A stretch of 64,000 nucleotides of DNA from Mesorhabditis belari (Eukaryota; Nematoda; Chromadorea; Rhabditida; Rhabditidae): NCBI GenBank assembly GCA_958450365.1, contig CAUEEP010000930.1:807501-871500 (forward strand), in the 5' to 3' direction. The position numbers and the translations under genes are program-made. The notes below the pieces were generated by a model. It did not search any database. It saw only the letters and a program-made list of their open reading frames with translations, and was not told the DNA's origin. This document shows, one piece after another, positions 43,484 to 54,999 of this stretch. The stretch's first letter is position 1. Every line of letters begins with the position of its first letter.

Positions 43484-46400
43484 CTAAGCACTTTTCTCTG
43501 AGCTAGGACTTGTTGTTTGTGGCGGTAATGCGGCAACAGCAGCTAGTAATGACTGATGATCGATCCCAGGTGGAAGTGAGGGAAAGAAAAACGAGGGAAT
43601 TGGTAAAAGAGGTGGTGGAAGGGGTGGAAGGCCTGGAATGGATGGGGGAAGGGGATGGCCTGCTGGAACCATGCCCATTGGGAGGGGAAGACGAGGAGCC
43701 ATGAATGGAGGCAAGAACGGGAACGGGAACGGCATCTCGGGTGGGTCTGGTGTTCGTTTGAATCTGAAAATGAAGGTGAGAAAATCTTGAAGCTGGGATT
43801 TTCATTGTTCACACGTTCTCAGAGAGTTTTGTTTAAATTTGAAAGCTCGGCTGATCAAATCGAGCGTCAAGAATCAAGAACGAGACTCCAAAGTACAAAA
43901 TCTTCAAAATTCAACTTAAAAAGTAGCTCAAGAAGAAAGAGAAAGGTATAAAACCCCTTCTATCGGCGAGGAGGGGTGTGTCGCTATAGCTCAGTGGTAG
44001 AGCGTTTGTCTAGAAAGCAGGGGGTCGGTCGAGGGCTGGCGGGTTCGAGTCCCGACCGAGACCTCCGGGTTCGACTTTTTCTCAAACTTTTTCCCAAACA
44101 TGGCAAAAAGATTGAATTAAGTACTAATGCTAAACCTAGTTAATTCCTGTATAACTCAAGTTTACTTAATAACTACTTAAGTATTATAATAGTATTGGTT
44201 TGGTTTTTGAAATTGAATCTCGATCACGAACCTCTTTCTTCTTCTCAAGAAACTTCCATTATCGAACATATCTTCAGATCGTGGATCCAATGTCCAATAA
44301 TTTCCTTTTCCCGGATTCCCAGGCTCTCTCGGCACTTTCACAAAGCAATCGTTTAAGGATAAATTGTGTCGAATCGAGTTTTGCCAAGCTGGGTATTTGT
44401 CTCTAAAATGAAGTTGTTATTTGTTGTAAGTGATCAGCTGATGGCTTAGGCTTAGGCTTAGGTAGCTGAGAAAATAACAATCACTGAACAACAATCACAA
44501 TCAACAATTTCTCTCGTAGCTGAGAAAACAACCGAACACTGAAAAGCTTTGACGCTTTTGATTTTTGACGAAAAGCAAAAGCGAAAGAGTCAAAGCTTTT
44601 CAGTGAATTTTGTTTTGTCAGTTACCGTATCTTTTGCACTTTGGGTTTAGGCTTAAAAATAAATCAAAAATGTGGTTCCCTTTCCTCTGTCCTTCCAAAA
44701 TGTAAACAATTTCCTTGAAAGAAAAAGAAAATGTTATTTTTAAAGCTTATCATTAGAAAGCTTATCATTAATGGGAAGATTTTCGGGCTCTGTATTGGTT
44801 GTAAAGAGCTGAGGAAAAGGATTTGAAAGAAGGATTGATTTGAAAGAAGAAAAGAAGATAAAACGAGGATTTGAACTCGAAGATTAATCCTTTAGCTTTC
44901 GCTTTATAGACTAGCTTTATAGCTTTATAGATTTCGACTTTGAAAACTTTTCATCTCATTTCTACATTCTAATCGAAATCTTTACCACAAGTCTGACCAG
45001 AAAAATAGCAGAAGTCTGACCAGAACAATACCAGAAGTCTGACCATTGTCTGATGATTTTAATTGATCTTTTTCAAGTAAAATCCTTTTCAAGTAAAATC
45101 CTCAACTCAGGTACAAGACCGCTTTGTGCACTGGACAAAAAACTCGCTAGATTTGGCTCTAGCTTTCCTGTAACTTTCCTGTAACATTCCTGTAACAGAA
45201 GCTTGAAAACTTATCTAGATTCTAATCTTTTCTTTTCTAAATCTTTTCAACAATCACCAATAGAAAGCTCTGATCATTTTAACAAAAAGGATCGACTTTC
45301 ACCTTTTCCAAAAACTCAAAACAAACACTTGTTTATCTCAATGAAATCCTAGACAGCTTGAGGAATTGATTTTTTGAGGTTTTGACTGATTGGCTGACTG
45401 GTTAAGAGCTGGTTAAGAGCTTTAAATCTTAGTCAAGAGATCAAGGGTTCAATTCTGGATCTTTTTTGGTTTTCTACATTTAGGAAATATGCTTATTGTT
45501 TATAATAGATTATCGACTTCTTCAATAAGCTAAGCTAAGCTAAGCTAGGCCAAGCTAAGCTAAGCCTAAGCCTAAGCTAAGCTAAGCTAAAGCTAAGCTA
45601 AGCCTAAGCTAAGCTAAGCCTAAGCCTAAGCTAAGCTAAGCCTAAGCTAAGCTAAGCTAAGCTAAGCCTAAGCTAAGCTAAGCCTAAGCCTAAGCTAAGC
45701 TAAGCCTAAGCTAAGCCTAAGCTAAGCCTAAGCTAAGCTAAAGCTAAGCTAAGCCTAAGCTAAGCCTAAGCTAAGCTAAGCCTAAGCTAAGCCTAAGCCT
45801 AAGCTAAGCTAAGCCTAAGCTAAGCCTAAGCTAAGCTAAAGCTAAGCTAAGCCTAAGCTAACAAAACAAAGATAACAGGATTTCGATTGACTCACTTGTA
45901 ATATTGAAACTTCTCGGAGATGAACTCGCAGATCTGTGATAGGGTCAACTTCTTTTCAGGACTGTTTACGATGGCCATTGCTATCAATGCGATGTACGAG
46001 TATGCTGGTTTCGCTGCACCGGATTTTGAGCGTTGCGCCGACATAGCGCTACCGCTATTTGGACTGAAATAGAAGAATGTTTAGCAATAATATTCAAATA
46101 TTCAGCAATACAGGACTAGTACAAGTTAACAAATAAAACTACAATATTACCCTTTAAGAACAAAGTTCTTCAATCAAAGAGCAATTGGATTGGCTTTGCC
46201 TAGGCTTAGCTTAGCTTGGCCTAGCTTAGGCTTATCTTAGCTTAGGCTTGGCTTAGCTTAGCTTGGCCTAGCTTAGGCTTATCTTAGCTTAGGCTTGGCT
46301 TAGCTTAACTTAGGCTTAGTCTTAGGCTTGACTTAGCTTAGGCTTAGCTTAGCTTAGGCTTAGGCTTAGCTTAGGCTTAGCTTAGCTTAGCCTAGGTCAG

Positions 46401-48323
46401 TCAAAGTCAGACTAAATAGAAACTAGATCTGGTCTAAGCCCATTTTCTGTTAGGTTCTGGTATTTTATATAAGCCTGGCAGTCAAGCTAGGTCTGAGGTC
46501 AACCAGATTTGAGCTAGGTCAGGCTAGGTCGACCAGAAGTCTGACCAGATTTGACCTTTTGATTTGCTAAATTTGACTCAATCTTTCCTGTAACAGGAGC
46601 TTCTTCCGGGTACTGTAGCATAAAAATAGAATTTCAAATTATATAGCCTATTAACTGGCTAACTATATGGTAATTATAATGCCGAATCGACTCGTTAAAG
46701 GCCAGCACAGCTGGTTTCGAGTTTCTGGGATTTCTGGCCAAGCTTTACCAGGCCAATCCACGCCATGACAGGTCTACTGTAGAATTTCTGACTTTTAAGG
46801 ATCTAGAACCAAAGCTACACAAGCCAGTACTCTAGCAGAATTAGCCGATGAAAGCTGAAATAGGATGCTGACAGCCAGCCAATGCTGACAGCTAGCCGAT
46901 GCTGACAGCTAGCCGATGCTGACAGCTAGCCGATGCTGGCAGCTAGCCGATGATGTGATCCCTCACCTCGACGTGTCTCCTTCTTTCTCTTCTTCAGTCT
47001 CATCGTCCGGCGAGTCACTCCGACAATCCTCAATCGATCCAGCTTCCTCCAGACAATTCGAGGATTCATCTAATTCTTGAAATAAGTAAAATATTAAAGA
47101 AATTTAAGCGAAACACTCACCCAATGGCTCTTTAAGAAATCCATTCAAAATCATTCGATTCTCCTCATCTTTCTGCTCTCCATCAATCAATTCGCTTTTT
47201 TGATTAATCTAAAAGAAAGATTATTATATTAAATGGATATTTAAGGCTAATTTTTAATTTTGATTTAAGAATAATCACCTTAGAAGTTGTTGGCTGATCT
47301 TCATCACTTTCTATTGAATTTCTCTTTAAAAATCGATTCTCTGGCGTCTCTTTTGAGCAAAAGCTTTCTAAAATTAATGAATTATATCAGAAATTCAAAT
47401 ATAAAACATAAAAAACAATATTTTGAATAAAAAACAACCTTTAACTATTCGTTTTTGGATCAAACTCGGATCCAAAGCCGCTCTCCAAGACGGGCCTCCT
47501 TCTGACAGTAAAGCTGCGTCAGCTACCTGAATTTTTCAATAGAAAATCTACAGTATCTACAATATCTACAATATCTACAATATCTACAGTAATCTATGAT
47601 ATTCTATAGATATTTTTATAGATAGCTATTTGTTTAAACAAACCCTAGCCATCGCTTCGAGGAAATTCTCACTCGGATGAAAGAGTTTCGGTGGAGGAGA
47701 CGAGGAATCGCCATTGTGAAGTCTGAAATTATATATACTAATATATCTATACAGCATTTCCCTCTCTTCCTTCCTTCCTTCCTTCCTCTCTTCTCCTCCT
47801 CTCTTCTCCTCCTCTCTTCTCCTCCTCTCTTCCTTCCTTCCTCTCTTCCTTCCTTCCTTCCTCTCTTCTCCTCTTCCTATCTTCCTTTCTTCCTTGTCTT
47901 CCCTCTTCTTGAGGAAAGAAGGCTGATAGTTCATCTACCTTCTTGTCCGTTCAATTCCTTGATTCCAAATTCTTTTCCATTCATTTCTTTACTTTATTAA
48001 GCACTTTATTATTCAGTCAAGCCTCGATTTAACGATTCTCTCGCTTTAACGATGTCAATTTTCAGTCCATTTATAGCTATTTACTATATAAAAACGTTCG
48101 ATTTAACAATGAAGAATGCGGATGACTTGAGAATCGTTAAATCTTGTTAAATCAGTCGTTATTTAACGATTTATCGTTATTTATCAATCGTTACTCGATT
48201 TAACATTACTTATTATCTTAATTTTTCAAATCGAAACCTTTTCCGTGAGTGTGCTTGGTTGATGGGCGTTGGTTGATCGGCGAGAATGCTTTCCATTGAG
48301 AAACGCGTCTTGCTGCTCGCCAT
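43484..48323 (-). CDS. unc-130: FoxD-type forkhead transcription factor (UNC-130-like)
   Basis: Nine exons: 48323-48238, 47722-47644, 47526-47439, 47367-47279, 47208-47121, 47069-46967, 46063-45896, 44402-44232, 43763-43484; 1152 bp, 383 residues, in frame. The start follows a splice acceptor near 48358. FSMESIL at residues 8-14 fits an eh1 Groucho-binding motif. Residues ~60-180 are acidic. The forkhead domain begins near 196 ([14 protein letters not shown]) and includes [41 protein letters not shown] and [15 protein letters not shown], the last diagnostic of FoxD. A Pro-rich tail ([10 protein letters not shown]) ends at TGA. Early introns are 100-500 bp; introns 6, 7 and 8 (0.5-1.5 kb) hold telomere-like arrays and tRNA-like units. 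Other Fox classes are less likely. Confidence 0.92.
43980..44063 (+). tRNA. tRNA-like Pol III unit, Ser(AGA)-type loop, class II
   Basis: A box TAGCTCAGTGG, perfect D stem GCTC/GAGC, loop CTAGAAA (T33, anticodon AGA), a long variable arm GTCGGTCGAGGGCTGG and B box GGTTCGAGTCC. The anticodon stem relies on wobble pairs; acceptor stem only partly pairs. T-run at 44078-44082. It lies in FoxD intron 8 on the opposite strand. Confidence 0.5.
45384..45461 (+). tRNA. tRNA-like Pol III unit with duplicated D-arm block
   Basis: A box TGGCTGACTGG, then GGTTAAGAGCT occurs twice in tandem, and B-box-like GGTTCAATTCT. Six T at 45462-45467. Same subfamily as 37501-37583. It lies in FoxD intron 7. Confidence 0.4.
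45522..45862 (-). repeat. Degenerate telomere-like array (GCCTAA / GCTAA)
   Basis: About 60 units mixing GCCTAA (reverse of TTAGGC) with the 5-mer GCTAA. It ends about 34 bp before FoxD exon 7. Orientation is opposite to 31735-32004. Confidence 0.85.
46195..46395 (+). repeat. Degenerate telomere-like array (TTAGGC / TTAGC)
   Basis: Mixed TTAGGC, TTAGC and TTGGCC units, with a duplicated 50-60 bp block at 46200-46305. In FoxD intron 6, facing the array at 45522-45862. Confidence 0.85.
46845..46955 (+). repeat. 18-bp tandem repeat (GCTGACAGCTAGCCGAT)
   Basis: Five copies of GATGCTGACAGCTAGCC, ending 12 bp from FoxD exon 6. Confidence 0.85.
47766..47880 (+). repeat. CTTCCT / CTCCTCTCTT pyrimidine array
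   Basis: Polypyrimidine microsatellite in FoxD intron 1. Opposite-strand Arg/Glu frames are compositional. Confidence 0.85.
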
Positions 48324-48713
48324 GCATAAGTGGAATAAGAGGAATGGGGGAACTGAAGTCAAAGTAAATCAAGAGTTTATTAGTTAAATGTTTTACGAAA
48401 TGAAGGCGGTTATTAGTTAAATTATTCAATAGAAAATAAAAAAGCTACGTCAAAATGAAAAAAATGACAAATACAAATAAATGAAAAGTAAAAAAGTAAT
48501 CAAGAATCGGTTAAATTTATAAAATTTTAACATAAAAATATTTTTAAACGTCTCTAGTACAGCAAAACGGCTTTCTAGTGTACTTTGTTGCTCGAAAAGC
48601 TTAAACTCACCCTTTCTAGCGCACTGGATTCCTATTTTTTTCTTGAAAAATGACGAACTTAACCCCAGTTTTAGAACATTGAAAACAAAAAACGAAAATT
48701 TGAATTCCTTGTC
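48324..48713. other. FoxD upstream region with two dispersed-motif sites
   Basis: Sites AAACGGCTTTCTAGTGTAC at about 48564 and TTAAACTCACCCTTTCTAGC at about 48600, same orientation. Otherwise AT-rich. Confidence 0.4.
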
Positions 48714-48760
48714 TTGTTACTTTCTTTCTTTCTTTCTTTCTTCCTTCCTCTTCTTCCTCT

Positions 48761-48811
<51 letters not shown>

Positions 48812-48914
48812 TCCTCTTCTCTTCTTCTTCTTTTCTTCCTCTTCTTCTTCCTCTCCCTCTTCTTCTTCCTCTTCCTCTTCCTCTTCTCTTCTTCTTCTTC
48901 TTCTTCTTCTTCTT

Positions 48915-48947
<33 letters not shown>

Positions 48948-49010
48948 TTCTTCCTCTTCCTCTTCTTCTTCTTCTCTTCTTCTTCTTCTTCTTCTTCTGC
49001 TTCTTCCCCT
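48714..49010 (+). repeat. CTT/CTTC polypyrimidine array
   Basis: Almost pure pyrimidine for about 300 bp. It gives long Ser/Leu/Phe frames on + and Glu/Arg/Lys frames on -, all compositional. Confidence 0.9.
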
Positions 49011-49377
49011 TTTCATTTCATCCAATCAACTCTCAACAATTGTCTTCACTCTTTCAAAAACGATCCTCGAAATTGAATGAAATTGAGCAAAAACTTTTCC
49101 ACTTTTCCATCAAGCGTCAGGTGTTGTTTAAACAAATAATTTCCTTGCTTTAAAAGAATTTTGATGAGCACAGAAAGATTGGGATTTTTGATGAAAAGCT
49201 AGTCATGATCAAATTGTTTTAGCGTAAGGAAAGAGTATGGTAGCTTGATCCTGGATTGGTTTGACCCTGGTCTGGCTTGGATTTCTTATTTTCGATTATC
49301 ATTTCTTTATTTATCGAAATGAAAAGAAATAAAATCTATTTGTGTTGGTTTCATTAAAATCAAAAAAGGAAGAAAAG

Positions 49378-49459
49378 TTGCGATGGGAGGACTCGAACCA
49401 GAAGGAAAGCCGGTCGTTCGTTTTGTATCCAAACGACTTATCCACTAGGCCAGAAGGTG
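49378..49459 (-). tRNA. tRNA-like Pol III unit, Arg-like D arm, odd anticodon arm
   Basis: A box TGGCCTAGTGG and B box GGTTCGAGTCC. A strong 6-bp anticodon stem TCGTTT/AAACGA closes a 7-base loop GGATACA that lacks T33. A long variable region (CCGGCTTTCC) follows. Acceptor stem unpaired. Confidence 0.4.
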
Positions 49460-50099
49460 ACACGGACGAGGAGCGAGAAAAGCGTTTTAAGCGAGATGTT
49501 GAAGATGAGTGTGAGCAGTTTTTGCGGTATTTTGATCAGCTCTGATCAGCTTTCAGCTCACTATAACTTCTTGAGCGTTTGGCGGTGGCAAGCTGAAGTA
49601 TTTCTCTTGTCAGTCACTCTAGAATCACTCTAGATAAGCAAATCTACTTCGCTACCTAGATCAGTCGAAGGTAAAGTGTCAATCTTAGTGTCTACTAAAA
49701 GTTAAGTAGTTAAAAAGTCAATTTCATTGATCTACAGACTTTCAAAAGCTTTTTCCATCGAAAGACAGCGTTTAGCGTATCGAGTGTCAGGTGTTGTTTC
49801 AACAAAACGAATTTCTTTGCTCCAAGAAAAAGTTGATCCAATCATTTCCAGTGCAAATTGCAATGGATCATTCTGAGGAACGGCCTTTATCGAAAAAAAG
49901 CGTTCTCCTGTTCTCTGCCTTAAAGATAAACGCTAAGACGAGAATCCATCAACAAATCTAAACAACCGCCAGCCACAGGAAAAGCTAATGACTACGGTAG
50001 TTCGTTGATTTAGGAAAATAAAGCTGATATTGATTTTAAGTTGATGTTGATTGTTGACTGTTGATTTATAGTGCTGTAGGTTTAAGGATACGGTAACTG
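49460..50099. other. Gap with no supported gene
   Basis: Two similar words CAGGTGTTGTTT (49120 and 49791) and a GC-richer patch near 49880-49990, but no motif or exon. Confidence 0.35.
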
Positions 50100-50262
50100 G
50101 GTAGCTTTATTGCTTTTAGCTCTATAGCTTTAGCTTTAGCTTTATAGCCTTATAGCTCTATAGCTTTAGCTCTATCGCTTTAGCTTTAGCTTTATAGCTT
50201 TAGCTCTATAGCTTTAGCTTTAGCTTTATAGCTTCAGCTTTAGCCTTATAGCTTACAATTAA
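50100..50262 (+). repeat. CTTTAGCTCTATAG repeat
   Basis: About 25 copies of AGCTTT / AGCTCTAT words in tandem. Confidence 0.85.
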
Positions 50263-50631
50263 GCTAAGTATTGTAGTAGATTACTATTGTAACTATACTA
50301 TAACTGGAAACGGTTCTCTTTTGGCTTTTGTCTTTTGAAAAAGTCTTTTCATTGTCTTTTCATTGTCTTTTCATTGTGAAAGCTGCACCTAGAACCAATT
50401 AGATTCTCTTGAGACTTTTCTTGGGACAAAGAGAACCCGTCAATGGGTTGTATGATCCAAAAAACCCTTGCAACACATCTCATTATAACATTAAATCACA
50501 TTTGAAAATGATTTAGACATGAGATGATTTAGAAATGACAGGATTTAGACAGGATTTAGACATAAGATGATTTAGAAAAATCCCTTTATCACTATATAGA
50601 GCAAATATTTCCTACCGTAATCTATGAACTG

Positions 50632-50820
50632 ATGATGATAAAGTTTTTGATTGGAAAAGGAATGAGACGATTTGGGGGAATGATTGAAGAGATTTGCTGG
50701 CAAATGGAAAGGTCAGTTAGGGGAAAAGAGAGATTGATATTGATAGAAGAAAGAGATTTTTGGATAAATGTAAAGAAAGATTCTATTTTGGTTAATAAAG
50801 ACAATAATAAAGGCAATAAT
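50632..50820. other. Ambiguous open segment
   Basis: On + it is open from ATG at 50632, with a donor-like gtcagt after 50711. On - an acceptor-like tttgccag precedes an open stretch. No motif on either strand. Confidence 0.2.
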
Positions 50821-50884
50821 AAAAGAAAAGCTAAGAGCTTTGACTAACAAACACAAATATTTAAACGATTGAGAAGTAGAGCTA

Positions 50885-50937
50885 CAATGGAGCTACAATG
50901 GAGCTACAATGGAGCTACAATGGAGCTACAAATAGCA
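50885..50937 (+). repeat. 11-bp tandem repeat (TACAATGGAGC)
   Basis: Five exact or nearly exact copies. Confidence 0.9.
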
Positions 50938-51004
50938 CCACCTTCACTAGCGACTCAGAGAATTTAGAGCTTGTTTAGAAATAGTCAAATCAGACTCAAC
51001 AGAC

Positions 51005-51150
51005 TCAAAAAATACAAGTACTAGTACTAGTGCTAGGACTAGAACTAGGACTAGTACTAGTATGTGTATTTGTACTTGTACTAGTACTAGTACTTGTACC
51101 GATACTTGTACTAGTACTTGTACTTGTACCGGTACTTGTACTACCAAATC
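51005..51150. repeat. CTAGTA / TACTTG compound inverted array
   Basis: A left half of ACTAGTACTAG / GGACTAG words is followed by a right half of TACTTGTACTAGTAC words. A related array GGACTA with TACTTGTACTAG is at 51765-51882. Confidence 0.8.
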
Positions 51151-51764
51151 GCCTTTAGATTGCTATAAAATTCAAAACAACTACTACAGTTACCTTGATC
51201 TTTTACTGTACTTCAAAATTTCCCCAACTACAACAACTTTCTACTTTCTCTCTGTTTCCACGTTTATAGAAAATCCAATGCCTATTTCTACAGTGTTCCT
51301 CCCTTCTTCCCTACTTCCCTTCTTCCCATCTTCTTTCTCTCTTGTTCTTTCCCTCTCCATCTTTCTCTCTCCTTTCCTCCTTTCCGATAACCGATCTATC
51401 TTTTCAAAATTTTCGCAGATCATCTTAAAAACCCTGAAAAAGTCAAATTTCTCTAAACTTTCGGATTTTCTCTCGTTTTTTCGCTTTCTCACTCAACACA
51501 AACGCCGCCAATCCATCAATGGAAACTGATTTTCAAACGAGATTTCTTTCACTTGATCAATGGATGAAAGAAAAATGAGGAAATTGAGCTTATTGATGGA
51601 TAGATGAGTAGGATTCTGATAGAGATTCGACAAGAATAAGCAGAGATATGTTCCGAATCTTTTTGGCAGACCAGGTTAAATCCAAGCCAAAGCAAGACCA
51701 GGTCAAAGTCGGTTTTAGGTCTAAAATCCTGTCATGATTAGAGTGGACTACGCTAAATAGGTTA
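51151..51764. other. CT-rich region, no gene called
   Basis: 51255-51400 is polypyrimidine. On - 51465-51241 is open after a possible tttttcag acceptor, but is Glu/Arg/Lys-rich as expected from composition. Confidence 0.25.
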
Positions 51765-51882
51765 AAAGTGCTAGGACTAGGACTAGGACTAGGACTAGGA
51801 CTAGGACTAGGACTAGACTAGGACTAGGACTAGGACTAGTACCGGTACTTGTACTAGTACTTGTAACCTATACTTTTAACGC
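51765..51882 (+). repeat. GGACTA hexamer array
   Basis: About 11 copies of GGACTA followed by GTACCGGTACTTGTACTAG. Confidence 0.9.
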
Positions 51883-52124
51883 CGTTAAACACTAGTAACT
51901 AGTACTAGAACACTAGGTTCAACGGCGAGTCAAAGCCTAAGCTATACAATTCAATTTTCAAGCCGATCCAAGCTATACCCAATTCCCAATTCCCAATATA
52001 AGGTTAGATTTGATAATCAGCTAACAAGAAGTGATGGTTCAATGGATAGAATGAAATGAAAGAATTAGAAATTCAATTTTAAATTGATCAGAGAGAATTG
52101 GATAAAGATAAAAGCTTGAGAATG

Positions 52125-52217
52125 AAAGAAAATAGAAGAAAATAAAAGAAAATCAAAGAAAATAAAAGAAAATCAAAGAAAATCAAAGAAAATAAAAGAA
52201 AATAAAAGAAAATCCCT
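52125..52217 (+). repeat. AAGAAAATAAAAGAAAATC repeat
   Basis: Nine copies of GAAAATAAAA / GAAAATCAAA. Confidence 0.85.
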
Positions 52218-52867
52218 CTGTTATAATAAAGATAAAGAGAAACGTTTTCAAAACGTTTAAATTCTCGAGCATTAAGCCAGAGAATTCCTATCATATTACA
52301 TCGTTTTTTTACAAGCTCTATTCATCAATTACCCAATCGCAATTCTTCTACTTGATAAACAATGATTGATATGACAAAATAGGCAAAAGAAAAAAGACAA
52401 AAACGGTAGCTACGAAAGGGAAATGAGTAGGGAAAGTCATAAAGTCATCAAATTTTTGAGAAGCAATTCGAGAAAATTTATTTAGGCTCCATAAACATAC
52501 AGCTGAAAAGGGGATTGGGGGAAAAAATTGATAAGGAAATGGAGAAATGGGTAGAAATTGGAGACAAGAGATTCTTTTTTGAAGCAATTGAATGGGTTAA
52601 GGGAATTGCTGCTCAAGTTTTTTTGTTGTTTTAAGTGAAATGAATTGCTGAAGAGGTTTGGATTTAAAAGCTTTTGCTTGCAGCAATTCGATTTTAAAGC
52701 TTTTGCTTTTAAATTCAATTGCTTTTTAAAAGCTGCATCGAGTGCCAGACAAGATGCGTTTAAAGAAGTCTAAAGTACGTCTAAAAGACTAAAGGACAGT
52801 TGAAAGGGTTTTTTTTAAAACAAGTAAATCTAAGCATTAATCTAAGCTAAGCATTAAGGTTATAAAG
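52218..52867. other. AT-rich gap with one dispersed-motif site
   Basis: Reverse-oriented site GTGCCAGACAAGATGCGTTT at 52742-52761. No gene. Confidence 0.4.
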
Positions 52868-53166
52868 TTTGCTTTTTTGCTAGAATCTTTGCTAGAATCT
52901 TTGCTAGAATCTTTGCTAGAAGCTTTGCTAGAAGCTTTGCTAGAATCTTTGCTAGAATCTTTGCTAGAATCTTTCTAGAAGCTTTGCTAGAAGCTTTGCT
53001 TGAAGCTTTACTAGAATCTTTGCTAGAATTTCTAGAATCTTTGCTTGAAGCTTTACTAGAATCTTTGCTAGAATCTCTAGAAGCTTTGCTAGAATCTTTG
53101 CTAGAATCTTTACTTGAATCTTTGCTAGAAACTCTGCTAGAATTGCTAGAATCTTTACTAGAATCA
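52868..53166 (+). repeat. 12-bp tandem repeat (TTTGCTAGAATC)
   Basis: About 24 copies of TTTGCTAGAATC or TTTGCTAGAAGC. The multiple-of-three length yields Leu/Glu repeats on + and Leu/Ile/Lys on -; not called coding. Confidence 0.9.
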
Positions 53167-53734
53167 AATGGAATCCATGAATTCCCTCAAATTACTGATA
53201 ACCCTTTTCGTTGATTCCCGTTAAAATATTACCGAAAAATGGAAAAATCAAAAAAAGTCGATTTCCCTGGATCCTCCCAAATGCTGAAGGGATTGTAAAA
53301 GATTTGGGAAGAGGAAAAAAGCAAAAAAAAAGCAAAGAAGCAAAGAATTTCTTAAAAATACAGTGATAATGAATGAATAAACAGTTTTTAGAGGGAATTT
53401 CTTTCAGAGAAGCCTTTTCTTTTAGCATTTAGCTTATTCAGAGACTTTATTTGACTATTATAACTTAAAGAAATGAATAAAAGCAAAGAAAATCAAGAGT
53501 AGAATTAAAGAATTGAATAAAAGCAAAGAAAATCACATAATGTTTATAATGTTTTGTGAAAAGAGTTTAATTTTAAAGTTTTAAAGCTTATAATCGATGA
53601 GTTTCGATGAATTTTCGGGAATTTCCGAGAATTTCCGAGAACTGACATTGAATTTGACAGGTTTCCAATTCTCAAACTGACTCTATTAAGTCAATAGTTG
53701 AACTCGTATCGCTTGATCGTACTGCTTTAAGAGA

Positions 53735-53848
53735 TTTAAGTCTTAAAAAGGTTTTAAAGAGTCTTAAAAAGGTTTTAAAGAGTCTTAAAAGGTTTTAAAG
53801 AGTCTTAAAAAGGTTTTAAAGAGTCTTAAAAGGTTTTAAAGAGCAGAA
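53735..53848 (+). repeat. 20-21 bp tandem repeat (GAGTCTTAAAAAGGTTTTAA)
   Basis: Five to six copies. Confidence 0.9.
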
Positions 53849-54641
53849 TATTCCTTTTAACTCTTTTTTTTCTTTATTTATTTGACTATTATAACATAAA
53901 GAATTGAATAAAAGCAAAGAAAATGCGAGAAAATCAAAAATTTATTCACTTTCAAACGCGTTAACTCATCAAATCCCAAAAGCCATAAACGCTTGCCATC
54001 TGGTGCACTGAAATCTTTGAGGAAACAAAGATTTCTGTGTGCTAGGTGTTGAGAGTTTACGTAAATGTTATCTCAAAATTTTTAAAGTTTAGTTTAAAGC
54101 CAAATTTGAAGCCAAATTTGAAGGCAATGAATTAAAAGATCAAAAAAATTAAAAAAAACATTTTCCAATCAACTTCTGTAGCTATAAATAAGAAAATTTA
54201 AGCTAATTCAAAGCTAATTAAAAAAAAACAAAACTCTTAGTCAACAATAATGTTATGGAGCACGGTGAAAAATGTTTTCGACTAGATTTTCGAGAAGAAA
54301 TCATGGGCGGAGTCTTTTCAGCAAAGAATATCCACTAGATTCACTAAATAATCCATGAGATATAGAGAAAGATTGAGTCTTTCTTTCTTTTTTTTTTTTT
54401 CAGGAGCACTGTCCTCCCCTTTCCTCCTTTTTTTTCCCCAAAAGTCGATCGTCGATTGGATCACAGAGAGAAATAGGCGGAGTTGGGCGTGACTTGGCCG
54501 GGAAAACAACGACCAGTCGTCTATTGATCGATTTGAGAATTTTTCTTGCTTATTGTCAGCTCTTAACTTTAGTTTAAGTTCTAGAAGCTTTTGAAAAACG
54601 TAGGCTGCAGCCGGCCTTTGAGGCTGGGAATCCAAAAAAAG
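53849..54641. other. Gap with a foldback and a GC-box-like patch
   Basis: 53986-54060 is a foldback of the dispersed-motif family (AAACGCTTGCCATCTGGTGC facing GTGTGCTAGGTGTTGAG). 54470-54520 has AGGCGGAGTTGGGCGTGAC, a promoter-like patch without a gene I can attach. Confidence 0.4.
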
Positions 54642-54722
54642 GTCCGCGCTGGGATCGAACCTGCAACCTTACGCTTACCAGTTGCTTGCCGAGCGAGAGC
54701 CCTACCACTGAGCCACACGGAC
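54642..54722 (-). tRNA. tRNA-like Pol III unit with intact acceptor stem
   Basis: Best-preserved member: GTCCGTG pairs over 7 bp with CGCGGAC (one G-T). D stem GCTC/GGGC pairs. A box TGGCTCAGTGG, B box GGTTCGATCCC. Seven T follow directly (genomic A 54634-54640). The anticodon arm is ambiguous (TCGGCAA or CTGGTAA loop), with a long variable segment and one mismatch in the T stem. Confidence 0.5.
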
Positions 54723-54928
54723 ATATCGCCTTCGCGGCGAGGAGGGGGTCTTAGTCTTCAGGATCTCTTCTGACAAGTCTTGATCTTTGTTTTGGTTTTT
54801 GTGGCTGTTTGGTAGTCAATCTTGAGATGATTTTAAGCCTTAAGCCTGAAGCCTTAAATCTTAAGCCCAGTACGCCAGATCTGTAGAAAAGCAAAAACTG
54901 AAGCCTAGATTCACAGACATTGTCAGAT

Positions 54929-54999
54929 GCCCGTCACCGGGATCGAACCCGAGACCTCCGGCTTACCACTGAGACGCTCTGCCACTGAGCCATACCAAC
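54929..54999 (-). tRNA. tRNA-like Pol III unit, Thr(GGT)-type loop
   Basis: A box TGGCTCAGTGG, perfect D stem, loop GTGGTAA, B box GGTTCGATCCC. Normal length. The acceptor stem pairs at 5 of 7 positions with wobble; the 5' side of the anticodon stem (GTCTC) does not match AGCCG. It is 207 bp from 54642-54722; both are followed by a similar downstream segment (CAGGATCTCTTCTGACAAGTC and a close copy near 55058). Confidence 0.5.

Noticed and set aside
31735..46395. CRISPR array or true chromosome end
   Set aside because: The hexamer arrays have no spacers, and unique genes continue on both sides, so they are interstitial repeats.
48714..49010. Long Ser/Leu/Phe and Glu/Arg frames on both strands
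   Set aside because: Pure polypyrimidine microsatellite; the frames are compositional.
52964..53214. Leu/Glu repeat protein
   Set aside because: Product of a 12-bp tandem array with no flanking coding signal.
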